Below, piece after piece: positions 1 to 8,555 of a stretch of 64,000 bases of DNA. Positions within the stretch are counted from its first letter, which is position 1. Each line of letters starts with the position of its first letter. The stretch comes from Levilactobacillus suantsaii. GTDB lineage: Bacteria; Bacillota; Bacilli; Lactobacillales; Lactobacillaceae. The DNA lies in assembly GCF_004115745.1 (NCBI RefSeq), contig NZ_QXIL01000002.1, positions 124,001 through 188,000 on the forward strand. The letters run 5' to 3'. Both the position numbers and the translations under genes were made by a program. The notes beneath the pieces are model-generated. The model searched no databases. It was given only the letters and a program-made list of their open reading frames with translations, and was not told where the DNA came from.

Positions 1-1089
1 GGCAATCACGATACTAGCCAAAAAGACTAACAATAGCGCCCGGCTGATGTTGGCCTGGCTGAAGCGCCGGTGACTGAATTCAACGTCGTCCTTACCTCGC
101 AACTGGGCGATACTTTGGAGCATCAACACCCCAAAAGTCGTGGTTTTAATCCCACCGGCCGTTGACCCGGGCGTCCCCCCAACAAACATTAAAATCATAA
201 TTAAGAAAATACTCCCAGCATGTAGTGAGTGTGTCGGTAAAGTAATAATTCCCGCCGTCCGGGGCGTCACACTCAAAAATAAAGTGTTCAAAACCCGATT
301 GGGCCACGCCATTTGGTCCGCAAAGCGGCTCAAGTTCCCCTCGGTCACTAATAGGGCCACAAAACCAACCACGAACAACGTTCCCGTGGTCACCAGGGTC
401 AATTTTGAGTTTAAACTGAGGCGCTTACGCTCATGGTAGAGCAAGAGATCGCGCCAGACCAAAAAGCCCAGGCCCCCACTAATAATTAAAATAATGGTCA
501 CGATGAGTAAGTACGGGTCGTGACGAAATCCTTCGAGACTATTACCGAAAACGTCGAAACCGGCGTTACAAAAGGACATCACTGAGTGGTAGACCGATAC
601 ATAAAGGCCGCGTCCCCAACCATACCGGGGGACGAAATCTAGGGCCAAAAGTCCCACGCCACCCACTTGAAACGCTGCAGATAACCCAATGACGTATTTC
701 ATCACGCTCTTAGTATCACTCAGTGTTTCTAGGTTCAAAGATTCCTTGACCATCAGTTGCGTTGATAACCCCATATTACGATGGCGGCGAATCAAGTTAA
801 ACAACAACACGGCAAAGGTCATGTATCCTAGGGCCCCGACTTCGGCCATCCCCAAAATGACCACCTGACCAAAAATCGACCAGTGGGTGGCTGTGTTCAC
901 CACAGTCAAGCCCGTGATACAGGTTGCTGACGAGGCCGTGAAGACGACGTTCAGAAAGGATGTCTCTTGGCCGGTACGGGTCGCCGCGGGTAAACTTAAT
1001 AAGATGGTTCCCAGGGCAATAATCAGCACGAACCCAAAGACCATTTTTTTCGAAAGCGTATCTAAAAATCGCATGTGCCAAATCTTCAT
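1..1089 (-). CDS. ktrB: KtrB/TrkH-family potassium uptake channel subunit (3' end outside window)
   Basis: Integral membrane subunit of a Ktr/Trk potassium uptake system, normally working with a cytosolic KtrA/TrkA regulator not seen here. The 363 visible codons carry the family's pore-loop signatures: SSATCITGLTVVNT early, then SFCNAGFD, then SVTPRTAGI, followed by VGGTPGSTAGGIKTTT. The reading frame is still open at base 1, so the C-terminus is missing. The start is uncertain. I use the ATG at 1089, which begins MKIWHMRF; an in-frame GTG lies six codons upstream. Neither has a good Shine-Dalgarno. The only strong AGGAGG (1143-1148) sits before a GTG in a different frame. Family assignment is firm, start is not. 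Confidence 0.85.
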   Translation of the reverse strand, partial: MKIWHMRFLDTLSKKMVFGFVLIIALGTILLSLPAATRTGQETSFLNVVFTASSATCITGLTVVNTATHWSIFGQVVILGMAEVGALGYMTFAVLLFNLIRRHRNMGLSTQLMVKESLNLETLSDTKSVMKYVIGLSAAFQVGGVGLLALDFVPRYGWGRGLYVSVYHSVMSFCNAGFDVFGNSLEGFRHDPYLLIVTIILIISGGLGFLVWRDLLLYHERKRLSLNSKLTLVTTGTLFVVGFVALLVTEGNLSRFADQMAWPNRVLNTLFLSVTPRTAGIITLPTHSLHAGSIFLIMILMFVGGTPGSTAGGIKTTTFGVLMLQSIAQLRGKDDVEFSHRRFSQANISRALLLVFLASIVIA

Positions 1090-1344
1090 CAAACCCAAGC
1101 AAGACACTCACACCCAAATTAGCGATTGAGCCCCTCACTTCACCTCCTAAATCCCAAAATCTGCTCCTCTCAGCTTAAGCCCGAAACCCGCTTAAAAGCA
1201 AGGGGATTTTAGCCTCGAAGGCAAGTTTTTGGGCGTCACTTGCCGGCTTTCTTGGTCACCGTCCTAAGTCCCCCGTTTGTATGCCTACTAAGAGCCAAAA
1301 GGTCGTACACTACAGGAGAGGTTACTTTTAAGGAGGAAACGCCT

Positions 1345-2004
1345 ATGAAAACCATCACGTTGTACCTTGTTCGCCACGGCGAAACCTACTTCAACGTGTT
1401 CCATGAATTCCAGGGATGGAGTGATACCCCGTTGACTAATCGGGGCCACCGGCAGTTGGCCCAAACGGCGGTAGCTTTGCGTCCATTGTCGTTTGCCCGT
1501 ATCTACACTAGTGATACCAGCCGGGCGATTAGTAGCGCCACGCAAATTCAAGCGACTAACGATTGGCACCTCCCCGTGACGTCTCTTGCCAGCTTGCGAG
1601 AACACTTTTACGGCGCGTTTGAAGGTCAACCAGTAGCTTATACCTGGCACTTGATTGCCCAGGCTCACGGCTGGACCGATTACGCCGATTTAGTTGCTCA
1701 CACTTCAGTCGACACCGCTCAAGATTTACTGCATACCGCCGACCCTGCCCAATTGGCGGAAACTAGTCAGGACTTTTGGGAACGTTTCTTAATGGGCTTA
1801 GACCAAATCTACCACGAGAACACCGGTGACCAACCCGTGTTGCTGATTTCTCACAGTTCAAACCTGCGGGCCCTAATTGCACGTTACGCCCCCATGTTGT
1901 TGGACCCCCTCACCCCCGAAAACAGCAAGATTACCCGGCTAACGTTGCAACATGACCCCGATTTACACCTGAAGATCGATTACTATAATCGTGACCGGCT
2001 TTAA
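1345..2004 (+). CDS. Histidine phosphatase family protein (phosphoglycerate mutase-like)
   Basis: 219-residue member of the histidine phosphatase superfamily. The catalytic RHGE motif lies near residues 10-13 (YLVRHGETYFN), and a second conserved histidine occurs in LLISHSSNLRAL near the C-terminus, the usual acid-base pair arrangement. The start at 1345 follows AAGGAGGAAACGCCT; the frame is open further upstream, but that stretch lacks a ribosome binding site. It is transcribed alone on the plus strand and ends in a strong hairpin terminator. Members of this family dephosphorylate sugars, phosphoglycerate or cofactors, and the substrate cannot be read from the sequence. Confidence 0.88.
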   Translation: MKTITLYLVRHGETYFNVFHEFQGWSDTPLTNRGHRQLAQTAVALRPLSFARIYTSDTSRAISSATQIQATNDWHLPVTSLASLREHFYGAFEGQPVAYTWHLIAQAHGWTDYADLVAHTSVDTAQDLLHTADPAQLAETSQDFWERFLMGLDQIYHENTGDQPVLLISHSSNLRALIARYAPMLLDPLTPENSKITRLTLQHDPDLHLKIDYYNRDRL

Positions 2005-2017
2005 ATTTTGACACATT

Positions 2018-2050
2018 AAAGGCGAGCCCGAATAACCGGGCTCGCCTTTT
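2018..2050 (+). terminator. Rho-independent terminator after the histidine phosphatase
   Basis: A ten-base-pair GC-rich stem (GGCGAGCCCG with CGGGCTCGCC, loop of about six bases) is flanked by AAA on the left and TTTT on the right. It could act for both the plus-strand phosphatase and the converging minus-strand aldo/keto reductase. Confidence 0.85.
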
Positions 2051-2067
2051 ATTCGCTCATTGTTTAG

Positions 2068-2982
2068 TTATTTCTGTAAAAATTTTGCCGTATCGTCCCA
2101 AGTTTCAATACCACCAGCGATTGCTTGTGGATTGGTTGGGTTATGCCAGGTAAAATCATCATACCAGAGCCCCCGCTTGCCTTGGTCTAACGCTTGAATG
2201 GCAGCCACGTCCTCATCACTTAATTCAAAGTCGCCTAATTGGCTGTTTTCAATAATGCGTTTGACGTGCGTCGACTTTGGAATCACGACAATCCCTTGCT
2301 GGTAATCCCAACGGAGAATAATCTGAGCAGCCGAGCGCTGATACTTGGCGGCCAACTTAGTGATCACCAGATTATTGAGCGCTTCACCGCCGCCTAAGGG
2401 AGACCAAGCTTCCAATTGAATGCCCGCTAACTGCATCAATTGCCGAATGTCCTTTTCCTGGTTTAACGGATTAAACTCCATCTGGTTAATTACCGGCGTG
2501 ATACTGGTTTTGTCCAGCAACTCACTCAACCGGTCCCGGTCAAAGTTAGAGATGCCGATTGCACGGATCTGACCGTTACGGTAAAGCTCTTCTAATGCCC
2601 GCCAAGTATCAATGAAGCGCCCGTCGACTGGCCAGTGAATCAAGTATAAGTCTACGTAGTGTAACCGCAATTGTTTCAAACTGGCCTCAAAAGCCCGGAG
2701 CGTGGAATCATAACCCTGATCATCATTTAAGACCTTGGTGGTCACAAACAAATCCTTGCGGTTCAACCCGGTTTGAAGCAGGCCATCTTGAATCCCGGCT
2801 CCAACTCCTGGTTCATTCCCGTACTGTTTAGCCGTATCAATCAACCGATAGCCATGTTGAATCGCTTGGCTAACTGATTGAGCAGCATCCGTGTTCGAGG
2901 TCTTCCAAACGCCTAAGCCTAGTCGTGGCATGGTGTAGCCATTATTCAAGGTAACCCGTTGCGTTAATACCGAATTTGTCAT
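2068..2982 (-). CDS. Aldo/keto reductase
   Basis: 304-residue NADPH-dependent aldo/keto reductase of the diketo-gluconate reductase/YvgN type. Visible family features: an N-terminal strand then MPRLGLGVWKT; DTAKQYGNE with the catalytic Asp and Tyr of the tetrad; the Lys in VTTKVLND; YLIHWPVDG with the catalytic His; GISNFDRDRL; and VVIPKSTHVKRI, the cofactor-phosphate-binding segment near the C-terminus. The start at 2982 follows GAGGAGGAATTGACGG. It probably reduces small aldehydes or ketones such as methylglyoxal in the cytosol; the exact substrate is unknown. It is monocistronic, with 126 bases between it and the MFS gene. Confidence 0.9.
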   Translation of the reverse strand: MTNSVLTQRVTLNNGYTMPRLGLGVWKTSNTDAAQSVSQAIQHGYRLIDTAKQYGNEPGVGAGIQDGLLQTGLNRKDLFVTTKVLNDDQGYDSTLRAFEASLKQLRLHYVDLYLIHWPVDGRFIDTWRALEELYRNGQIRAIGISNFDRDRLSELLDKTSITPVINQMEFNPLNQEKDIRQLMQLAGIQLEAWSPLGGGEALNNLVITKLAAKYQRSAAQIILRWDYQQGIVVIPKSTHVKRIIENSQLGDFELSDEDVAAIQALDQGKRGLWYDDFTWHNPTNPQAIAGGIETWDDTAKFLQK

Positions 2983-3063
2983 CCGTCAATTCCTCCTCAA
3001 ATTAGATTACATCGTTGATTGTATAACTGAAACGTTGTTCCCCGCAACTAAACCGTATCTCAA

Positions 3064-3104
3064 AAACCGGTTGCTCCGACTAAAAGTCGAAAAACAACCG
3101 GTTT
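3064..3104 (-). terminator. Terminator after the MFS transporter
   Basis: Inverted repeat AAACCGGTTG...CAACCGGTTT with a smaller CGACT/AGTCG stem inside. Read on the minus strand the outer stem runs into CGGTTTTTG just past the MFS stop codon at 3109. Confidence 0.75.
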
Positions 3105-3108
3105 ATTC

Positions 3109-4308
3109 TTAACTATTTTGGGCTTTGACGGCTAACTGCCGGTGGAAAATCAGGTAGACTAAGGCGGTCAACGGCACCGTAATCATCAACGCGGGATAAA
3201 AAGTAGGCAATGGTAAGGCATCAAACAACGCCCCGCCAATGACTGGCCCTAAAATCATCCCCGTATCCATGCCGATATAAAAGGTACTGTTAGCAAGTCC
3301 CTGTTCGTCTAACGGGGCAATCAGCAAAGCGGTAGCCTGACACACAGAGTACATGACCCCGTAGCCCCCAGCTAATCCCGCCGCGGCCAAAACCATCCAC
3401 CAATTATTCGTCAGATAGGTCAGTCCCATCATACCAATCAAGTTACAAATACTTCCAATCAACAGAAACCACTTAAAAGCGACCCGATCAAAATAGTCCT
3501 TAAAGACCAGTCGTACCACCAAGAGAATGATGGCGTAGATGATAAAGAAGCTTCCGGACGAGACTGGTAACTGCCGAGCCGCCACGTACTCGACGATATA
3601 GGATTGTGTCGCAAAATACGGAATCGACAACAACATCAAGATGATGGCTATCGGGATGACTTTCGGTTGAACAATTCGAAACCGAGGTTCTGCCGCCTTT
3701 TTCGTTACTTGAGTCCGTGGTTGGTACGGGCGACCACGATTGATCACAAATTGAATCAGGATTAAAAGGACCGCACTAAACGCTGTAGAACACAGAAAGG
3801 CGACCCGATAATTGACCTGATGGTAGACCCAGATACCCAAAGCGGGCGCCACGGCCATCCCCAAGGCGTTCATCATGCCATAGTAGCTCATCCCCGCCCC
3901 CATTCGTTCGCGCGGCAAGAGACTTGAAAACCAGGTAGCCAGGCAAATGGAACTTAACGCAAAGCCGAACCCATGAACGATTCGGAAGAAAACTACCATC
4001 CACGGGGCCGTAGCTACTGCGTAGCCAGCCGTGGCCACGACTAAGAGGCCACTACCGATAAACGCCACTTTATACTTGGTAATCTTGTCGACGATTTGGC
4101 CGGCAAACGGGCGAAAAATCAACGAGCACACGTTCATTGCGGCCGTCACGCCACCAGCAATCAAGGTACTGGCCCCCAGGCTTCTAGTGAACCCAACGAT
4201 GATTGGATTGATCAACATTGAGGAACACATATAACAAAAGGTACAAATCAACAAGAGAATAATATCACGTGAAAATAATTTGGTGCTGCCTGTCTCCGAC
4301 TTACTCAC
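3109..4308 (-). CDS. MFS transporter
   Basis: 399-residue major facilitator superfamily permease with about twelve hydrophobic segments. The loop after the second segment carries FRPFAGQIVDKITKYK, a variant of the MFS motif A. The start is GTG at 4308, preceded by AGAAGG at a good distance. It is similar in size to YfcJ/YhhS-like and multidrug or sugar-type permeases, but I cannot assign a substrate. It has its own downstream terminator and lies between the lar operon and the aldo/keto reductase with no evident functional link to either. Confidence 0.82.
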   Translation of the reverse strand: MSKSETGSTKLFSRDIILLLICTFCYMCSSMLINPIIVGFTRSLGASTLIAGGVTAAMNVCSLIFRPFAGQIVDKITKYKVAFIGSGLLVVATAGYAVATAPWMVVFFRIVHGFGFALSSICLATWFSSLLPRERMGAGMSYYGMMNALGMAVAPALGIWVYHQVNYRVAFLCSTAFSAVLLILIQFVINRGRPYQPRTQVTKKAAEPRFRIVQPKVIPIAIILMLLSIPYFATQSYIVEYVAARQLPVSSGSFFIIYAIILLVVRLVFKDYFDRVAFKWFLLIGSICNLIGMMGLTYLTNNWWMVLAAAGLAGGYGVMYSVCQATALLIAPLDEQGLANSTFYIGMDTGMILGPVIGGALFDALPLPTFYPALMITVPLTALVYLIFHRQLAVKAQNS

Positions 4309-4414
4309 GGTTGGCCTTCTTTCAGAAAAATTTCATCTTCAATATCATACCATACTGACGACGTGACTTTTTTGATGGAAGCGTTGCCGATGATCATCAG
4401 GTGTTTTTTTAGTC

Positions 4415-4447
4415 AAAAAAGGCTCCAAACTAAGGTCCAGAGCCTCT
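4415..4447 (-). terminator. Terminator of the lar operon
   Basis: On the minus strand, AGGCTC pairs with GAGCCT around a loop of about 14 bases and runs into TTTTTT immediately after the larE stop codon at 4453. Confidence 0.8.
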
Positions 4448-4452
4448 ACTTG

Positions 4453-5280
4453 TTAATCTTCTGAAGTGGTAGTCGTTGCCAATACGTCATTCATATGCCC
4501 ACTGATAAAACCACCTAAATCCACAGAAACATAATCGTAGCCTAATTGCTTTAGCTTTGTATTAATGGCTTCCCGTTGTGCCATTAGAGCACTCATCTGC
4601 TGATTAGGCACCTCAATCCGGGCCAAGTCACCATGAACCCGCACTCGCACGGTCGAGAAACCCAACTGGCGAAGATAGCTTTCAGCTTGCATGACCCGGT
4701 CAATTGCTGTCTGAGTCAGCGTTGTATTATAAGGAAAACGGGATGATACACTGCTCGACGGAACTTTGTTCCAATTACTCAAACCATAATCTTGTGCCAA
4801 TTGTCGCACATCGACTTTAGTAAAGTTTGCAAGAGCTAGTGGACTAACGATTCCTTCTTCATCTCGAGCTTTAAGTCCTGGACGGTAATCCTGCAAATCA
4901 TCTGCAATAATCCCATCAAAAATGACATCAGCCGGATACTGGGCTTTTAAACCATTCATTCGTTGATAGAACAGCTTTTTAGCGGCATACCAACTATTTG
5001 GTGTATTTTGCCGGACATCTTCATTTTTCAAATAAGCCAGCGTTGTGGGAACAACCTGAACACCCAGTTGCTTTCCGAGGGCAACTGCCTGGGTAAATTC
5101 TACATCACTAAAGAGCTCTGAATTAGCCACTATGGCAACGACATTTTTAGTCCCATAAGCTGTAATTGCTGCCTGTAAGACCACGGTACTATCAATTCCG
5201 CCAGAAAAAGCCACCAAAGCTGAGCGATATTGACTTAACACTGTTTGCAATTGTTCTGTTTTATTTGTAACTACGTCCAT
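4453..5280 (-). CDS. larE: LarE-like sulfur transferase (nickel-pincer cofactor synthesis) lacking all cysteines
   Basis: 275 residues, collinear with L. plantarum LarE as I remember that sequence. LarE inserts sulfur into pyridinium-3,5-biscarboxylate mononucleotide to make the thiocarboxylates of the nickel-pincer cofactor. The ATP-pyrophosphatase P-loop is SGGIDS at residues 26-31, and Trp97, Ser180, Arg181, Glu200, Arg212 and Arg214 are present at matching positions. In the characterised enzyme Cys176 gives up its sulfur and becomes dehydroalanine. Here residues 173-180 read VPSSSVSS, so position 176 is Ser (AGC), and there is no Cys anywhere in the protein. The start at 5280 has GGAGG eight bases upstream; a longer frame upstream overlaps larC and lacks this site. 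Last gene of the operon. It may be inactive, may use another sulfur source, or may be supplemented by another LarE. Confidence 0.85.
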   Translation of the reverse strand: MDVVTNKTEQLQTVLSQYRSALVAFSGGIDSTVVLQAAITAYGTKNVVAIVANSELFSDVEFTQAVALGKQLGVQVVPTTLAYLKNEDVRQNTPNSWYAAKKLFYQRMNGLKAQYPADVIFDGIIADDLQDYRPGLKARDEEGIVSPLALANFTKVDVRQLAQDYGLSNWNKVPSSSVSSRFPYNTTLTQTAIDRVMQAESYLRQLGFSTVRVRVHGDLARIEVPNQQMSALMAQREAINTKLKQLGYDYVSVDLGGFISGHMNDVLATTTTSED

Positions 5281-5291
5281 GAAAATTCCTC

Positions 5292-6509
5292 CTAACTTAA
5301 TTGGGCTTGAACCCCTGCCATTACCGTTTCTAACGCGACGTCCAATTTCTGAGCTGCCGTTTGACAATCCTCGTATTCTGGCGTCACTCGGTGAATATCA
5401 TGATAAGTTGCTACCTTTAATCGAATAGGCATCCCCTTGTAAGACACGGTTGTAAAGTGTCGTTTCATGACGGTTCGCGCCATCTGAGTATACCGAATTC
5501 CCTTAGCTGTGGTGTACTTTAACATCGCTGTTACGAGTCGTTCACGGTCATTTTCAGCCGCTAAAACGGTGAGTAAGACACCGGGCCGGGCTTTTTTCAT
5601 CTGAACTGGCGTCACGTAAACATCCAATGCTCCCGCCGTCAGTAATTGTGACTGGGCAAAACCAATACCCTCAGCTGTCTGATCATCGAGATTCGTCTCC
5701 AAGACCCATACCTGATCTTGAGTCGCAACTGTCTCTTTTTGTGACTGCGCAGTCGTTACTACCATGGCTCGTAACGCATTGAAGCGGCCCGTTTCCCGCT
5801 TTCCAAAACCATAGCCAACTTTTTGAACTGCCATTTGTGAATTAAGCGGCCCGAACTCTGTCACAAATTCCTTAACTAGGCCTAATCCTGTGGGCGTCAA
5901 CAATTCCGTATGAATTTCCGGATGTTGTTGAACCGGTATCGGTCGTTCCGTCAACATTTGTGCAACTGCTGGTACTGGTACCGGCATTTCGCCATGTGCA
6001 ACATTGATAAACCCACTACCATCGGCAATCGTTGAGCATTTGATCTGGTCAACATGCAATAAATCTAAACAAATACACGACCCTACGATATCCACAATGG
6101 AATCCAAAGCCCCCACTTCATGAAAATGAACGTTCGTTAGTGGGACCTGATGGACCTGCGATTCCGCCTGTCCAATATCCTGAAAGATTGCAATTGCATG
6201 TTGCTTCACCGTAGCTTTTAAATCACTAGACTGAATGAGTTGGACAATGTCACTCAGGTGACGACCATGGTGATTATGTGGCCCCTCAACAAACCCATGA
6301 TCCTTGGTACCACGGTCAAGGACTACATCAAAATTAGTCCCGTAAATGGCACTTTTAGCTGTCCGTTCAGCCTGCAAAGTATACCCCGTCACATGCAGCT
6401 GTTTTAGAGCTACTTCCAGGTCGCTTAACTTCACCCCTAAGTCTAAAAGAGCCCCAATAAACATGTCACCACTCACGCCAGAAAAAGCATCTAAGTAAAG
6501 TGTTCGCAT
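5292..6509 (-). CDS. larC: Nickel-pincer cofactor synthase LarC, single full-length protein
   Basis: 405-residue LarC, the CTP-dependent cyclometallase that inserts nickel into the pincer ligand. The N-terminus MRTLYLDAFSGVSGDM is the family signature. A histidine-rich nickel-binding segment, HNHHGRHL, lies near residues 79-86, HFHEVGALDSIVDI follows, and ETNLDDQTAEG begins the C-terminal half. In L. plantarum the gene is split into larC1 and larC2 joined by ribosomal frameshifting; here it is one continuous frame. larB ends five bases upstream, and larE starts eleven bases downstream. The start ATG at 6509 directly follows larB. Confidence 0.93.
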   Translation of the reverse strand: MRTLYLDAFSGVSGDMFIGALLDLGVKLSDLEVALKQLHVTGYTLQAERTAKSAIYGTNFDVVLDRGTKDHGFVEGPHNHHGRHLSDIVQLIQSSDLKATVKQHAIAIFQDIGQAESQVHQVPLTNVHFHEVGALDSIVDIVGSCICLDLLHVDQIKCSTIADGSGFINVAHGEMPVPVPAVAQMLTERPIPVQQHPEIHTELLTPTGLGLVKEFVTEFGPLNSQMAVQKVGYGFGKRETGRFNALRAMVVTTAQSQKETVATQDQVWVLETNLDDQTAEGIGFAQSQLLTAGALDVYVTPVQMKKARPGVLLTVLAAENDRERLVTAMLKYTTAKGIRYTQMARTVMKRHFTTVSYKGMPIRLKVATYHDIHRVTPEYEDCQTAAQKLDVALETVMAGVQAQLS

Positions 6510-6514
6510 TTCAT

Positions 6515-7264
6515 CTACCCCTTCAAATGATTCATCACACTTGCCGCGTAGGCCGCACCAAAGCCATTATCGATATTGACAACGGTGACGCCCTCCGCAC
6601 AACTATTCAACATAGTCAAGAGTGCACTTAACCCATGATAACTGCTACCATACCCAACGCTCGTGGGTAACGCAATAACTGGGCTGGCAACTAAACCGCC
6701 AACAACACTAGCAAAAGCTCCGTCCATTCCAGCAGCAACGATGACGACCTTGGCCTGCCGGATTGCATCTAACTTAGCAAATAGCCGGTGAATACCCGCA
6801 ACACCCACGTCATACACACGTTCAATCTGATTACCGAAGACTTTTGCGGTCACTGCCGCCTCTTCGGCAACAGATAGATCCGACGTTCCAGCCGTCACAA
6901 TAGCAATCGTCGTTGGGGTAACTTCAGTCGGTAATGCTCCGTTTACTAAGCAACGTGCTATTGGAAAATAACATAAATTAGGCAATTGCCGTTTCACTAA
7001 TTTAGCTTTAGAGGCCGTTATTCGCGTGCCCAAAACGGTTTGGCCTTGCTGGGTAAACTGCCGCATAATATCAATAATTTGGTCCGCTGTTTTCCCTTCA
7101 CCAAATACGGTCTCTGGGTACCCAGTCCGCTGTTGACGATCAAAATCCAGATTAGTTATTTCTGCCATTGTCGGCGACGCCGTTAGTTGTTTTAACGCTG
7201 TGGCAACATCTAATTGATGACTTGCTACCGCTTGCAACAACTTTTTCTGATCTTCTTCAGTCAC
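6515..7264 (-). CDS. larB: Pyridinium-3,5-biscarboxylic acid mononucleotide synthase LarB
   Basis: 249-residue LarB, which carboxylates and hydrolyses nicotinic acid adenine dinucleotide in the first step of nickel-pincer cofactor synthesis. The C-terminal half resembles the AIR carboxylase Pur[16 protein letters not shown], then [16 protein letters not shown], then [20 protein letters not shown]. The catalytic cysteine region is present as [16 protein letters not shown], with Cys at residue 222 against Cys221 in the L. plantarum enzyme. Thus the missing cysteine of the next enzyme, LarE, is not a general feature of the operon. It lies 12 bases after larA. Confidence 0.93.
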   Translation of the reverse strand: MTEEDQKKLLQAVASHQLDVATALKQLTASPTMAEITNLDFDRQQRTGYPETVFGEGKTADQIIDIMRQFTQQGQTVLGTRITASKAKLVKRQLPNLCYFPIARCLVNGALPTEVTPTTIAIVTAGTSDLSVAEEAAVTAKVFGNQIERVYDVGVAGIHRLFAKLDAIRQAKVVIVAAGMDGAFASVVGGLVASPVIALPTSVGYGSSYHGLSALLTMLNSCAEGVTVVNIDNGFGAAYAASVMNHLKG

Positions 7265-7276
7265 CGAGCATTCCTC

Positions 7277-8533
7277 CTAAGCTTGAACCTCTGGTACAGT
7301 CATCGACCCAGCTGGCAACACAATTACACTAGCTTGGTCCCCCTTTTCCGCAACTGCAGCTTGATAAGCCGCTGTTAACTCATGGAATGGCTTAAAGTGC
7401 ACGTTACGCATCTGTTGGTCCGTCAAGTCCGTGACTGCCCAAGTTTGCGCCCAAGTATCAATCTGCGCCATCTTGGCTGCCTTATGATAGCCGAGTTTCC
7501 AACTATGATGAATCTTATCAAGTACTGCCTGAGCATCCTTTTCTGAACTCAAAAGATCATAAAAAGGTTTGGGGCCAATACCCGTTCGGCACTTCGCCAC
7601 TAGAATTAAAATACCGTCGCGTTTAAGAGCTAACTTACCGTTATCCAGGGCTTTTTGTGCCTGATACAGGTCTACGTCCATCGGGTATGGGGCTACTGAA
7701 ATCACAATATCTGCTTTATGTGGAATCCGAACGCCATAAACTTCCTTGGCTTTATCAATTCCCGCATAAAACGACTGGGATAGGTCTCCCGTCGTGACAG
7801 CATAAATGTCATGCTGACTATCCAACACCATTTCAATTGCAAAAATATCAATATCTTTTAAGACCTGCATGGCATCCATCATATCTTCATGAACTGGATT
7901 TCCCTTGAGTTTTAACGCTCTAGCGGAATTCTTTAGAGCCAGGTAATGATTCTCTGAAATCGTTTCATAAGCCGCTACTCCGGGCAAAAATGATTTACGC
8001 CCGCCAGTATAACCAGCAAAATAATGAGGTTCAATCGAACTAATGGGAACCACCTTAGCCGCATCTGCCACAATTTTATTTAGCAACATTTTTGTACCAT
8101 TCGAAGACTTCCCCAAGTACGTCATAGCATCATGATGACAATCATGACTATGGATACGACCTTTTGCCTTTAAGTCCTGGTAAATATCAGCACCAAAAAT
8201 GAAATTATACTCCTCTTCAGTCGGTTCCCGATGCACCCCAGTCGCAACAATAAAATAGATGTTTTTATCCTTAATCTTGGGGTAAATATGCCGTAAAACT
8301 TGTGCTGTAGGGGTCGGCCGCGTACCATCATTAACAATAAAAACTACTCGTTCATTCGTATCCATGAATTTCTCGAAGGAATCCGTTTCAAATGGATTAG
8401 CCAAGGCTTGATCGATTGCGGTATCAGCATCAACCTTATCCACATGATTCGGGTTAAACACCCCCGTCAGTTGATTGTCAGCAATGTCAACGTGAAAAGC
8501 ATCTGATTTTCCATAAGGCACTTTAATTTGCAA
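7277..8533 (-). CDS. larA: LarA-family nickel-dependent 2-hydroxyacid racemase
   Basis: 418-residue member of the LarA superfamily, enzymes that racemise or epimerise 2-hydroxyacids by hydride transfer to the nickel-pincer nucleotide. The catalytic layout is intact. Lys180 (in GGRKSFLPG), which bonds the cofactor, is flanked by His170 (IEPHYFAGYTGG) and His196 (SENHYLAL). His101 (ATGVHREPTEEE) and the NDGTRPTPT segment with Asp69 and Arg72 correspond to the substrate and hydride-site residues. The NDGTRPTPT form differs from the SDHTRP form I recall for the L. plantarum lactate racemase and resembles homologues acting on other hydroxyacids, so lactate as substrate is unproven. Second gene of the operon, behind the nickel transporter. 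Confidence 0.88.
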   Translation of the reverse strand: MQIKVPYGKSDAFHVDIADNQLTGVFNPNHVDKVDADTAIDQALANPFETDSFEKFMDTNERVVFIVNDGTRPTPTAQVLRHIYPKIKDKNIYFIVATGVHREPTEEEYNFIFGADIYQDLKAKGRIHSHDCHHDAMTYLGKSSNGTKMLLNKIVADAAKVVPISSIEPHYFAGYTGGRKSFLPGVAAYETISENHYLALKNSARALKLKGNPVHEDMMDAMQVLKDIDIFAIEMVLDSQHDIYAVTTGDLSQSFYAGIDKAKEVYGVRIPHKADIVISVAPYPMDVDLYQAQKALDNGKLALKRDGILILVAKCRTGIGPKPFYDLLSSEKDAQAVLDKIHHSWKLGYHKAAKMAQIDTWAQTWAVTDLTDQQMRNVHFKPFHELTAAYQAAVAEKGDQASVIVLPAGSMTVPEVQA

Positions 8534-8555
8534 AAAACCATCTCCTTAATCTGTA

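Noticed and set aside
797-1138. 113-residue frame opening with a strong AGGAGG before GTG
   Set aside because: It overlaps ktrB in another frame, and its peptide has the irregular composition of a shadow frame; ktrB motifs are unambiguous. Kept only as a start-site puzzle.
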